From positions 44,387-108,386 of the forward strand of contig CASFFZ010000007.1 in assembly GCA_949294095.1 (NCBI GenBank): a DNA stretch of 64,000 nucleotides, given 5' to 3'. The position numbers were made by a program, and so were the translations under genes. A model generated the notes under the pieces. It was not told the DNA's origin, did no database searches, and saw only the letters and a program-made list of their open reading frames with translations. Below are positions 1 to 7,774 of the stretch, in pieces. This DNA comes from an uncultured bacterium. GTDB lineage: Bacteria > Elusimicrobiota > Elusimicrobia > Elusimicrobiales > Elusimicrobiaceae. Numbering within the stretch: the stretch's first letter is position 1; each line of letters starts with the position of its first letter.

Positions 1-1
1 G

Positions 2-172
2 GTTCGCCCGTTTTTGGGGCCCAGGGGCGTGTGCCGCTTTGAACCGACATGCAGCCAATACGCAAAGCAAGCGATTACCAAACACGGCGCGTTAAAAGGG
101 GGATGGCTCGCGCTGGTGCGGGTGTTAAAATGCCACCCTTTGCATCCGGGCGGATACGACCCGGTGCCCTAG
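2..172 (+). CDS. yidD: YidD membrane protein insertion efficiency factor, 5' end outside the window
   Basis: Reading from base 2 to the TAG at 170-172 gives 56 residues that match the C-terminal part of YidD: a RPFLGPR segment, the [11 protein letters not shown] block (Cys pair), KHGALKGGW, and the terminal [13 protein letters not shown] signature. YidD is a small amphipathic inner-membrane-associated protein that helps YidC/Sec insert membrane proteins. Its start codon lies before base 1, so only the N-terminal membrane-anchoring residues are missing. It sits directly upstream of yidC, as in the common rpmH-rnpA-yidD-yidC order. A 63-codon open frame at 49-240 overlaps it in another frame and is a shadow. 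The family call is very secure because the C-terminal signature is nearly invariant. Confidence 0.93.
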   Translation, partial: VRPFLGPRGVCRFEPTCSQYAKQAITKHGALKGGWLALVRVLKCHPLHPGGYDPVP

Positions 173-255
173 TACTGTTTTTTCTGTCTAGCGGGAAGTT
201 TCCTCTTAGACGCTGCATCGCCGGACGCATGCGGCGCTGAAATAAGAGGAGTTTT

Positions 256-1860
256 ATGAACAGACAGTTTCTAATTACAGCAATGTTGTTCCTGCTGATA
301 ATTACGGGTTACAACCAGTTTGTAACCATTCCGCGCGCCCGCGCGGCGCAGCAAGCCGCCGAGGCTCAGCTGCAAAAAGCCGAACAAGAAGCCCAGCGCC
401 AAACGGCCGCACAAGCCGTCTTGGCCAGTGCCTCTCCCGTCAGCAAAGAAGCCGCTTCCGCTCCCAAACCCGAAGAACTCTTTACCCTCAGCCTTCCTCA
501 GGCCGATGTTACTTTTTCTTCCAAAGGGGCGGGTATCAAAACCTACCTGTTTAAAGATACCATTGAAGACGTGGATTTAACCCCTTATAAAGGGGAGGGG
601 TATTTTGCCACCTTGCCGCAGGTGGATTTTGCGGAATTTGCCCGCACCAAAAATTCCATTACGTTTGTGGGGGATATCGTCCCCGGGTTCAGCGTATATA
701 AAGAGTACCGTTTTAACGATAACGGCATTAACAATGTGTCCGTTACGTTTGAAAACAACACCTCTCAGGCGCTGACCGTATCGCCGTGGAATTGGAATTT
801 CGGCCCGGGGCTCGCCACCGTCAAAAGCGAAATGAACGACAACGAGCGCGAGTCAAAAGCAGTGTATTTGGTGCAGGAGAAAAATAAGAAAAAACCGACC
901 TTGGAAGTCTTTGCAAAAGGCGACAAACAACCCGAACTTCCTTGGCTGTGGGCCGGTATTGAAAACCGCTACTTCCTGGCGGTGCTGATTCCGCAAGGCT
1001 GGAAGCCGGGCGAGCTGGCCGCTTCTAAGGAAAAGATCGGCACGCAAAAACGGTTGTGGGGCCTTGCCGGCGAAGGCGCGTTGGAAGGGCCGCAGTTTTC
1101 CGTCGGTGTGCCGGGCGTAACGGTGGAAGCCAAATCCAAAGAAACGTATAAATCGGATTTTTATTTCGGGCCGAAAGATTATAAGCAGTTCTTAACCCTG
1201 CCGTATCATTTAGACCGTTCCATCGCGTTCGGTTTCTTTGGTGCGCTGGGTAAAATTGCCCGCAACATCTTGGAAATGTTCTACGGCTGGACGGGCAACT
1301 ACGGCGTAGCCATTATTATGATTACCGTACTGCTGCAGGCGATCTTGTTTAAATTTACGCTGATGCAGCTTAAGTCGGCCGCTCAAATGCGCAAAATCCA
1401 ACCCGAAATGAAACGCATCCAGGATAAATATAAAGGCAATCAGGAAGCCCTCAACCGCGAAACGCTGGCCTTGTACCGCAAATACAAAGTCAACCCGCTG
1501 GCGGGCTGCCTGCCGATGCTCATTCAGCTGCCTATTTTCCTGGCGTTGTACAATGCCCTGCGGACGTCGTGGTCTTTGCACGGGGCGAAGTTTGTGTTCT
1601 GGATTACGGATTTGTCGTCTAAGGATCCGTATTATTTGCTGCCCATTTTAATGGGTGCGGTGATGTATTTCCAGCAAAAAGGCAACATTCCCGCCGGGAC
1701 GGATCCGGCGCAGGCTGCCATGTTTAAATATATGCCGCTTATTTTTACCTTGTTGTTCATGAATTTCCCTTCGGGGTTGGTGCTGTACTGGCTGACCAAC
1801 AGCCTGCTCACGTTCGGAATTCAAACCTTTGTTAATAAAAAAATCGCGAAAGCGAATTAA
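256..1860 (+). CDS. yidC: Membrane protein insertase YidC
   Basis: 534-residue YidC/Oxa1 insertase, which places proteins into the inner membrane alone or with SecYEG. The layout is that of diderm YidC: an N-terminal membrane helix (about residues 5-21), an Ala/Gln-rich linker, a large periplasmic beta domain (about 70-320), then the conserved hydrophobic core with helices near 340-370, 418-438, 458-475 and 490-525. The cytoplasmic hairpin with MRKIQPEMKRIQDKY lies between the first two core helices. A good ribosome binding site (AGAGGAG) precedes the ATG. It lies 83 bp after yidD and 14 bp before khpB, so the three are probably co-transcribed. Nothing unusual in length or motifs. Confidence 0.97.
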   Translation: MNRQFLITAMLFLLIITGYNQFVTIPRARAAQQAAEAQLQKAEQEAQRQTAAQAVLASASPVSKEAASAPKPEELFTLSLPQADVTFSSKGAGIKTYLFKDTIEDVDLTPYKGEGYFATLPQVDFAEFARTKNSITFVGDIVPGFSVYKEYRFNDNGINNVSVTFENNTSQALTVSPWNWNFGPGLATVKSEMNDNERESKAVYLVQEKNKKKPTLEVFAKGDKQPELPWLWAGIENRYFLAVLIPQGWKPGELAASKEKIGTQKRLWGLAGEGALEGPQFSVGVPGVTVEAKSKETYKSDFYFGPKDYKQFLTLPYHLDRSIAFGFFGALGKIARNILEMFYGWTGNYGVAIIMITVLLQAILFKFTLMQLKSAAQMRKIQPEMKRIQDKYKGNQEALNRETLALYRKYKVNPLAGCLPMLIQLPIFLALYNALRTSWSLHGAKFVFWITDLSSKDPYYLLPILMGAVMYFQQKGNIPAGTDPAQAAMFKYMPLIFTLLFMNFPSGLVLYWLTNSLLTFGIQTFVNKKIAKAN

Positions 1861-1874
1861 GGAGCCAATTTGTT

Positions 1875-3182
1875 ATGCCAAGCAAAATTAAAGTACAAGC
1901 AAGAGAAGTATCCGAAGCCATTGCAAAAGGGCTAAAAGAATTAGGATTAAGAAGAGACCAAGTGGAAGTAACCGTATTGGAAAACCCCAAAAAAGGCTTT
2001 TTGGGCATTGGGGCCCGCCCGGCGGTAGTGGAACTGCGCCAAAAACGCTGGAGCACGGCGGATTTGGATTCCCAAATCTATATGGACGTGCCGAAAAAAC
2101 GTTCCTCCAAATCTTCCCGCGGCGGCCGCGGCCGCAAAGACCGCTCCGAATCCCGCAGCGGCCGCAGAAACACCCGCAAGCATGAACGCTTGGATGTAGA
2201 AGTGCGTGAAGTGCGCGAAAAACAACCCAAGGCCAATGAACCTCAACTCCTGCCGAGCGAGGCCATTCAAAATGCCGTCATCCCGGAAAATTTAAAAGCC
2301 CCCATGCAGGAAGCCAAAGAATACTTGGAAAAAGTGCTTACGCATATGGGCGTGAAAGTGGAAAACCTGAACGTCTGGTGGGACGAAAAACAACAGCGCA
2401 TTTTGCTTACGTTTGACTGCGACCACCCGGCTATTGTCATCGGCAAAGAAGGCAAAACGCTGGAAGCCATTCAATACTTGTGCACGCTGGCCTTAAGCCG
2501 CCATTTTGACAAGCCGATCTCCGTCATTACCGACACGCAGAACTACTGGAGAAAAGCCGAAGACAAAATTGACGCCGAAATTGCCAAAGGCATTGATATG
2601 ATTAAACGCGGCAACAGCGTCTTCCGCTTCCGCCCCATGAGCGCCCAGCTGCGCCGCTATATCCACCGCGCCGTGGAAGGCAACGAATTTGTTACTACCG
2701 CCTCGGAAGGGGAAGGCAAATGGCGCAAAGTAACCCTGCGCCCCACCGAAAAAGCCCTTGAGCAGGCGCACGCCCACACCGCCCCGGCGGATTTTGTGCC
2801 CGGCGTCATCGGGGAAGACATTCCCGAACAAACGCCCGCCCAACAAGCCGTGGCCGAAGCGGAAAAAGAAAAAGAATTAAACGAATACCACGAATCCTGC
2901 TCCTGCTGTGCAGGCGAGGCGGAAACGCCCACCCAGGAAGCGGCCCAACCGGCCCCTGCGCAAGCGGCGCAAGCCCCCGTGCAGGAAACCGTAACGGTGC
3001 ACGAGACCATTACCGTGCAGGAAACGCTGACCGTTACCCCGGTGCAGCAGCCTGCCGCCGAACCGGCCCCGCAGCCCGCAGCCGCGGCCGACTGTCCGGC
3101 GGCCGAAGAAAAACCGGCTTGCAGCTGCGGCCCGCTCTTTGACGCGCCGGCCGAAGAACAGCCCAAAACGGAAAACAAATAA
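1875..3182 (+). CDS. khpB: KhpB/Jag RNA-binding protein with a long Cys-containing tail
   Basis: 435 residues. Residues 1-55 form the Jag N-terminal domain (KGFLGIGARPA). After a basic Ser/Arg/Gly-rich linker comes a KH domain with VIGKEGKTL near 188-196, then an R3H domain with the RRYIH motif near 260 and TTASEGEGKWRKV. In other bacteria KhpB binds RNA and affects cell division and elongation. It is classically downstream of yidC, as here. The unusual part is the roughly 130-residue C-terminal tail after the R3H domain. It contains an ESCSCC cluster near residue 340, Pro/Ala/Gln-rich stretches, repeated ETxTV units near 375-395 and a final CSCGP. That tail is not part of the standard family and its role is unknown. 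A hairpin terminator follows directly. Confidence 0.93.
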   Translation: MPSKIKVQAREVSEAIAKGLKELGLRRDQVEVTVLENPKKGFLGIGARPAVVELRQKRWSTADLDSQIYMDVPKKRSSKSSRGGRGRKDRSESRSGRRNTRKHERLDVEVREVREKQPKANEPQLLPSEAIQNAVIPENLKAPMQEAKEYLEKVLTHMGVKVENLNVWWDEKQQRILLTFDCDHPAIVIGKEGKTLEAIQYLCTLALSRHFDKPISVITDTQNYWRKAEDKIDAEIAKGIDMIKRGNSVFRFRPMSAQLRRYIHRAVEGNEFVTTASEGEGKWRKVTLRPTEKALEQAHAHTAPADFVPGVIGEDIPEQTPAQQAVAEAEKEKELNEYHESCSCCAGEAETPTQEAAQPAPAQAAQAPVQETVTVHETITVQETLTVTPVQQPAAEPAPQPAAAADCPAAEEKPACSCGPLFDAPAEEQPKTENK

Positions 3183-3195
3183 TTTGCACCAACCA

Positions 3196-3227
3196 AAAAC
3201 CCCGGCCTAAAAAGCCGGGGTTTTTTT
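3196..3227 (+). terminator. Rho-independent terminator after khpB
   Basis: The stem AACCCCGGC / GCCGGGGTT with loop CTAAAAA is followed by seven T. It ends the yidD-yidC-khpB unit. The A-run before the stem would also let it work for the convergent gene on the minus strand. Confidence 0.9.
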
Positions 3228-3251
3228 ATGTCATAAAAAGCCACCTTGCGT

Positions 3252-3806
3252 TTAAAGGGTGCGGCCCAGCTCCAGGGCTTCTTTTAGCTTGCCGGTTTTA
3301 ATCACGTCGCCCGCGTCCCAGGTGCCGCCGGCCAAAATCATGCCGCGGTCTGTCCATTTTAAATAATCGGCAATGGCCTTGTAGGTGGCTTTTAAGCCTT
3401 CATAATCGCCGTCTTGTTCATTTCCTTCGGCGGCGGAAAGCAGCACGCATTCTTTAATTTTCAGTTTCCGCGGCGCGTTGGGTTTCATATAGGCGTAGAG
3501 CTTGTCCACCGCGGCTTTAAGCTGGGCCGTCATATTAAACCAGTACAGCGGCGTGCACAACACCAGCACGTCGGCTTCTTCCAGCATCGGGGCCAGTTTT
3601 TCAAAATCGTCCTTAAAAACGCACGGTGTGCCGGTCGTCCAGCATTTGTCGCAGGCTTTGCAGGGCAAAACCGGGTGGAAAGCGGTTTCAAACACTTGGG
3701 CCGTATGCCCGGCGGCTTTCACGCCCTGTATAAAAGCATCGGCCAAGAGGGCGCTGTTGCCCAGCTGGCGCGGACTGCCGGTTAAAACCAATACTTTTTT
3801 AGCCAT
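3252..3806 (-). CDS. Flavodoxin-fold NAD(P)H-dependent FMN reductase family protein
   Basis: 184 residues of the flavodoxin-like FMN reductase / iron-sulfur flavoprotein group. The phosphate-binding loop TGSPRQLGNSALL is at the N-terminus. A CKACDKC segment follows near residue 51, where iron-sulfur flavoproteins carry compact cysteines, then the FMN-ring loop TPLYWFNMTAQLKAAVDKLY. Likely a soluble flavin-dependent oxidoreductase; the substrate cannot be read from the sequence. I use the ATG at 3806 (MAKKV) because GAGGAG lies 8 nt upstream; a TTG two codons earlier is open but less well placed. It is monocistronic, on the opposite strand between khpB and mnmE, which are usually neighbours, so it looks like an insertion in an otherwise conserved order. 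Confidence 0.85.
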   Translation of the reverse strand: MAKKVLVLTGSPRQLGNSALLADAFIQGVKAAGHTAQVFETAFHPVLPCKACDKCWTTGTPCVFKDDFEKLAPMLEEADVLVLCTPLYWFNMTAQLKAAVDKLYAYMKPNAPRKLKIKECVLLSAAEGNEQDGDYEGLKATYKAIADYLKWTDRGMILAGGTWDAGDVIKTGKLKEALELGRTL

Positions 3807-3866
3807 ATCCAAATCTCCTCATCAAAACCCTATCCCTCCGCTTAGGCGCGGGCCGCACGGAGCGGG

Positions 3867-3898
3867 AAACGCCGCGGCGTTTTCCTAGTACAAGTATA
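3867..3898 (-). promoter_or_regulatory. Putative promoter and palindromic operator of the flavoprotein gene
   Basis: On the minus strand a TATACT -10 box (3893-3898) precedes a perfect 16-bp palindrome AAACGCCGCGGCGTTT (3867-3882). The palindrome would sit at the transcription start and early leader, about 60 nt before the start codon. It could be an operator or an early hairpin. No clear -35 is seen. Confidence 0.4.
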
Positions 3899-3981
3899 GC
3901 TTTTTTTATTCTTTTTTGCGCGGGGCGGAAAAAGACGGTTTTTACGAGGAGAAAAAACCGCCCAAAAACAGCCCCAAAAAG

Positions 3982-3990
3982 TGATAAAAT
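3982..3990 (+). promoter_or_regulatory. Extended -10 box of the mnmE unit, probable leaderless start
   Basis: TGATAAAAT is followed by exactly 6 nt (ATACCT) and then the ATG of mnmE at 3997. There is no Shine-Dalgarno sequence in that space. Transcription would start at or next to the A of the ATG. Confidence 0.55.
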
Positions 3991-3996
3991 ATACCT

Positions 3997-5346
3997 ATGC
4001 AACATACCATCTGCGCTTTGGCTACGGGAGCTGGCGGGGCGGTCGCTTTGGTGCGGCTGTCCGGCCCGGAGGTTTGCCGGCTGCTCGCGGTGCTTACCCG
4101 CCGCCCGCAACCGCCCGAACCGCGCAAGCAGGCGCTCCGCACAATTTACGACGGAGATGCTGTTTTGGATAAAGCCCTTGTTACGTATTTTCAGGCCCCG
4201 CATTCTTTTACCGGCGAAGATGTGGCGGAGTTTGCCGTTCACGCCTCGCCCTATATCAAAGGCCGGCTGTTGGAGCTGTTGTGCCAAAACGGCGCGGTGA
4301 TGGCCAAGCGGGGGGAATTTTCCCAACGGGCTTTTTTAAACGGGAAAATGGACTTGGTGGAAGCGCAGGGATTGTGCGATTTAATTGCCTCGGGCAACAA
4401 AGCCGCGCACAAATTGGCAATGGACTCGCTGGACGGAAAACTGTCGGCGCGGCTGGAAGAAATCAAAAAACGCCTTTCCGAATTGCTGGCGCAGATTGAA
4501 GTGCGCCTGGATGATGTGGACGAGGAAATGACGCCCCTGTCGGACGAGTTTGTGCGGGGGGAACTTAGCGCCGTTTTGGGGCACATCAAAGCGCTTGCGG
4601 ATACTTTTTCCGTTGGCAAATACATTAAAGACGGATTAAAAACCGCCATCGTGGGCGCGCCCAACAGCGGCAAATCCAGCCTGCTTAATGCGCTGGTGGG
4701 GTTTGACCGGGCCATCGTGTCCGACCAGAGCGGCACGACGCGCGACACCGTGGAAGAAACGCTGGAAATAAACGGCCAAAAAATTATTTTAACCGATACC
4801 GCCGGCATTCGCGAACACGCTTTGGATCCGGCGGAAAAAGAAGGCATGCGCCGCAGCCACCGCGCAATGGAAGCGGCGGATTTGATTTTATTCGTGCTGG
4901 ACGCATCCCGCCCGCTTACGCCGGAAGAGCAGGAATTATGGCAGGACATCCGCCGCCAAAACAAACGCACCGTGCTGGTGTGGAATAAGAGCGATTTATC
5001 CGCTAAGCGACCCGTGCTGCCAGCGCAGGAGCAATATCCGTCCGTCTCGGTTTCGTGCAAAACGGGGGACGGGTTAAATGCGCTGAAAGATTTGATTACG
5101 GCCGACGTAACCGAAGCGCAGACGGCGGACGGACTGATGATTTCCAACCTGCGCCATTACGAAGCGCTGCTGCGGGCCCAAACGGAGCTGGAAAGCGCAC
5201 TGATTCGCTTGGAATCGCACGCCGGCGGGGAAATTTATGCCGAACATCTGCGCCGGGCGTTGAACGATTTGCAAGATTTAATCGGAGAAGTAACCCCCGA
5301 TGACGTGCTGGGGATTATCTTCTCGAAGTTTTGTATGGGGAAATAA
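3997..5346 (+). CDS. mnmE: tRNA modification GTPase MnmE
   Basis: 449 residues. MnmE with MnmG installs the carboxymethylaminomethyl group on wobble uridine 34 of certain tRNAs. Visible parts are the N-terminal tetrahydrofolate-binding domain starting MQHTICALAT, a helical domain, the inserted G domain with G1 GAPNSGKSS (about 219-227), G2 GTTRDT, G3 DTAG near 267 and G4 NKSD near 330, and the C-terminal FCMGK, the catalytic Cys signature of the family. It is the first gene of a long plus-strand unit. The next gene, mnmG, starts at the very next base after its stop codon. The start lacks a Shine-Dalgarno sequence (see the -10 box just upstream). Confidence 0.97.
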   Translation: MQHTICALATGAGGAVALVRLSGPEVCRLLAVLTRRPQPPEPRKQALRTIYDGDAVLDKALVTYFQAPHSFTGEDVAEFAVHASPYIKGRLLELLCQNGAVMAKRGEFSQRAFLNGKMDLVEAQGLCDLIASGNKAAHKLAMDSLDGKLSARLEEIKKRLSELLAQIEVRLDDVDEEMTPLSDEFVRGELSAVLGHIKALADTFSVGKYIKDGLKTAIVGAPNSGKSSLLNALVGFDRAIVSDQSGTTRDTVEETLEINGQKIILTDTAGIREHALDPAEKEGMRRSHRAMEAADLILFVLDASRPLTPEEQELWQDIRRQNKRTVLVWNKSDLSAKRPVLPAQEQYPSVSVSCKTGDGLNALKDLITADVTEAQTADGLMISNLRHYEALLRAQTELESALIRLESHAGGEIYAEHLRRALNDLQDLIGEVTPDDVLGIIFSKFCMGK

Positions 5347-7140
5347 ATGTTTGTTTGTGAAGATCAGTATGATGTCATTGTGATTGGGGGCGGGCATGCC
5401 GGCTGCGAGGCCGCATTGGCGGCGGCCAAACTGGGCGCCAAAACCCTGTTGCTTAGCCAAAGCTTGGATACGATTGCCCAAATGTCGTGCAATCCCTCTA
5501 TCGGCGGGATTGCCAAAGGCCAAATCGTGCGCGAAATTGACGCGCTGGGCGGAGCCATGGGGCGCGTAACCGATCACGCCGCCCTGCATTACCATATGCT
5601 CAACACCGGCAAAGGCCCGGCCGTGCATTCCCCGCGCGTGCAGTGCGACAAAAAAGTCTATCAATTTACCTTCAAGCATTTTCTGGAGCTCCAGCCCAAC
5701 CTGGATATCATGCAGGACGAAGCCGTCAAAATTTCCGTCTCCGACAACGCGGTAGACGGCGTGCTGACGCTTCGCAACACGTTTTACCACACTAAAAGCG
5801 TGATTTTGACCACGGGCACTTTTTTGGCGGGGACGATTCACATCGGCACGGAAATGTTCCGCGGCGGCCGCTACAACGATATGCCTTCGGACGGGCTGGC
5901 CAAAAACCTGCGGGAAGAGCTGAAACTAAATATCCTGCGCTTTAAAACGGGCACGCCGATGCGCATTAACGCCCGCGGGCTGGATTATTCCAAATTCCGC
6001 CTCCAGCCGTCCGACAATCCGCTCCAGCCCATTTCGCATTTTACGGACGTAACCGAACAGTCCAAACGCACTTTTTTAAGCTGCTACATCACCCGCACCA
6101 CCCTGGAAACGGACAAAATTCTGCGCAGCAATTTCCAACGCTCCGCCATGTACAGCGGCAACATTCACAGCTTGGGGCCGCGGTATTGTCCGTCGGTGGA
6201 AGATAAAATCAAAAAATTTCCGGACGTTACCAGCCACCCGCTCTTTTTGGAGCCGGAAGGCTTTCACACCGAGGAATTTTATATACAAGGCTTTTCCACC
6301 AGCATGCCCGAAGACGTTCAGCGCGCGCTGATTAAATCCGTCCCAGGCATGGAAAAAGCCGCCATTACGCGGCCCGGATATGCCATTGAGTACGATTTTT
6401 CCGACCCGCGCGATTTGTTCCCTTCGCTGGAAAGCAAGCGGATCCCCGGGCTGTTTATGGCGGGGCAGATTAACGGCACCACCGGCTACGAAGAGGCCGG
6501 CGGGCAGGGTATTATGGCGGGCATCAACGCCGCGCTGAAGGTGCAAGGCAAAGAGCCTTTCGTCCTGCGGCGCGACGAAGCCTACATCGGCGTGCTGATT
6601 GACGATTTAATCAACAAAGGCGTCAACGAACCGTACCGGATGTTTACCTCCCGGGCGGAATACCGTATTCTGTTGCGCAACGACAATGCAGACCTGCGCC
6701 TTATGCCGCACGCCTTTAAACTGGGCATGCTGGACAAAAAATACCAAGCGCCCTTTGAAAAATACAAAGCGCTGTGCCAAAAACTGATTGACCACCCCAA
6801 CGCCCCGGCGGACGAAGACGAAACGGAACTCTTCCCCTGGACGGTGCAAAAAGCCCGCACCCACGCGGATATTTATCACAAATACGCCGGCTATTACGAG
6901 CGCAACAAAAAAGACGCCCAGCGGCTGGCCGAAATGGACAGCGTCAAAATTCCCGAAGGGTTTGACCCGTCCTCCGTGCGCGGGCTGTTGTTTGAAAGCG
7001 CCCAAAAGCTGGCGGCGGTAAAACCGCAAACCTTGGGCCAAGCCGGCCGCATTCCGGGCGTAACGCCGGCGGATTTGCAGCTTTTGGCCGTGCATATTGA
7101 ACGCTTTAGGAGGCTTAAAAATGCAAAAGCAGCTCATTGA
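5347..7140 (+). CDS. mnmG: tRNA uridine-5-carboxymethylaminomethyl modification enzyme MnmG (GidA)
   Basis: 597-residue FAD protein that acts in a heterotetramer with MnmE. The FAD-binding Rossmann motif GGGHAGCE is at about residues 13-20. The family blocks SCNPSIGGIAKG and DALGGAMG, the Cys-containing VQCDKKVYQ segment, TGTFLAG, and the C-terminal helical region with ARTHADIYHKYAGYYERN are all present. The length is slightly short of the roughly 620 residues typical of Gram-negatives because the C-terminal tail is trimmed. It starts immediately after mnmE and overlaps rsmG by 20 bp, so translation is coupled across the three genes. Confidence 0.97.
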   Translation: MFVCEDQYDVIVIGGGHAGCEAALAAAKLGAKTLLLSQSLDTIAQMSCNPSIGGIAKGQIVREIDALGGAMGRVTDHAALHYHMLNTGKGPAVHSPRVQCDKKVYQFTFKHFLELQPNLDIMQDEAVKISVSDNAVDGVLTLRNTFYHTKSVILTTGTFLAGTIHIGTEMFRGGRYNDMPSDGLAKNLREELKLNILRFKTGTPMRINARGLDYSKFRLQPSDNPLQPISHFTDVTEQSKRTFLSCYITRTTLETDKILRSNFQRSAMYSGNIHSLGPRYCPSVEDKIKKFPDVTSHPLFLEPEGFHTEEFYIQGFSTSMPEDVQRALIKSVPGMEKAAITRPGYAIEYDFSDPRDLFPSLESKRIPGLFMAGQINGTTGYEEAGGQGIMAGINAALKVQGKEPFVLRRDEAYIGVLIDDLINKGVNEPYRMFTSRAEYRILLRNDNADLRLMPHAFKLGMLDKKYQAPFEKYKALCQKLIDHPNAPADEDETELFPWTVQKARTHADIYHKYAGYYERNKKDAQRLAEMDSVKIPEGFDPSSVRGLLFESAQKLAAVKPQTLGQAGRIPGVTPADLQLLAVHIERFRRLKNAKAAH

Positions 7141-7771
7141 TTTTGCGGCCCGGGCGGGCTTGCCGCTTTCCACAGAGCAAGCAGATCGGCTGGTGCAATA
7201 TGCCAAGCTGGTGTGGGGAAAAAAGGATTTTTTAAATTTAACCAGCGCCTCCAGCTTGGAAGAAATTCTCTCCCGCCATATTTGCGACGGCTTAACCGCC
7301 GCCGCCAAAATTTACGCCATGGCGCATATTAAAAATCTTTCTTCCTGCCACGCGGCGGATGCCGGCGCCGGGGCGGGATATATCGGCCTCACGCTGGCCG
7401 TTGCTTTGCCGCAGGCGCAGGTAACGCTGATTGAAAGCCTGGAAAAACGCTGTTCGTTTATGAACTGGGCCCTCTTGCAGCTGGGCCTTTCCAACGCCAA
7501 AGTAAAAAAAGTGCGGCTGGGGCAGGGAACCAAATTTGCCTTTGATTTTTTAACCGAGCGCGCCATGGGCCAGCTGCCCGATATTTTGGCGGCTTGTTTA
7601 AGCGCCGTAAAACCGGGGGGCGTGTTTATCGCGTTTCAGGGGGAACACCCACAGACGGACGCGTGCGACCCGCACGCCTGCGGTGCGGTGCTTTTGGGCG
7701 TAGAACGCTACAGTTTGCCGTGCGACGATAAAAAACGCCATTTGGCACTGTTTGAAAAACACGAAGCATAA
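7121..7771 (+). CDS. rsmG: 16S rRNA (guanine-527-N7) methyltransferase RsmG (GidB)
   Basis: 216 residues. RsmG methylates G527 in the 530 loop of 16S rRNA using S-adenosylmethionine. The SAM loop DAGAGAGYIGL is near residue 80, with the conserved N-terminal KDFLNLTSASSLEEILSRHICDG (the family's LNL..I.....RH.) and the later TERAMGQLPDIL. I choose the ATG at 7121 because AGGAGG (7108-7113) is 7 nt upstream; the frame is open to a TTG at 7097 inside mnmG but that start has no site. The gene order mnmE-mnmG-rsmG is widespread. The 20-bp overlap with mnmG indicates co-translation. Confidence 0.94.
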   Translation: MQKQLIDFAARAGLPLSTEQADRLVQYAKLVWGKKDFLNLTSASSLEEILSRHICDGLTAAAKIYAMAHIKNLSSCHAADAGAGAGYIGLTLAVALPQAQVTLIESLEKRCSFMNWALLQLGLSNAKVKKVRLGQGTKFAFDFLTERAMGQLPDILAACLSAVKPGGVFIAFQGEHPQTDACDPHACGAVLLGVERYSLPCDDKKRHLALFEKHEA

Positions 7772-7774
7772 AAT

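Noticed and set aside
49..240. 63-codon frame before yidC
   Set aside because: It overlaps yidD in another frame, has no ribosome binding site and its translation has no family likeness, while the yidD frame is clear.
2657..3244. 195-codon Ser/Ala/Cys-rich frame opposite khpB
   Set aside because: Composition is the reverse complement of the khpB low-complexity tail, and it would run through the khpB terminator.
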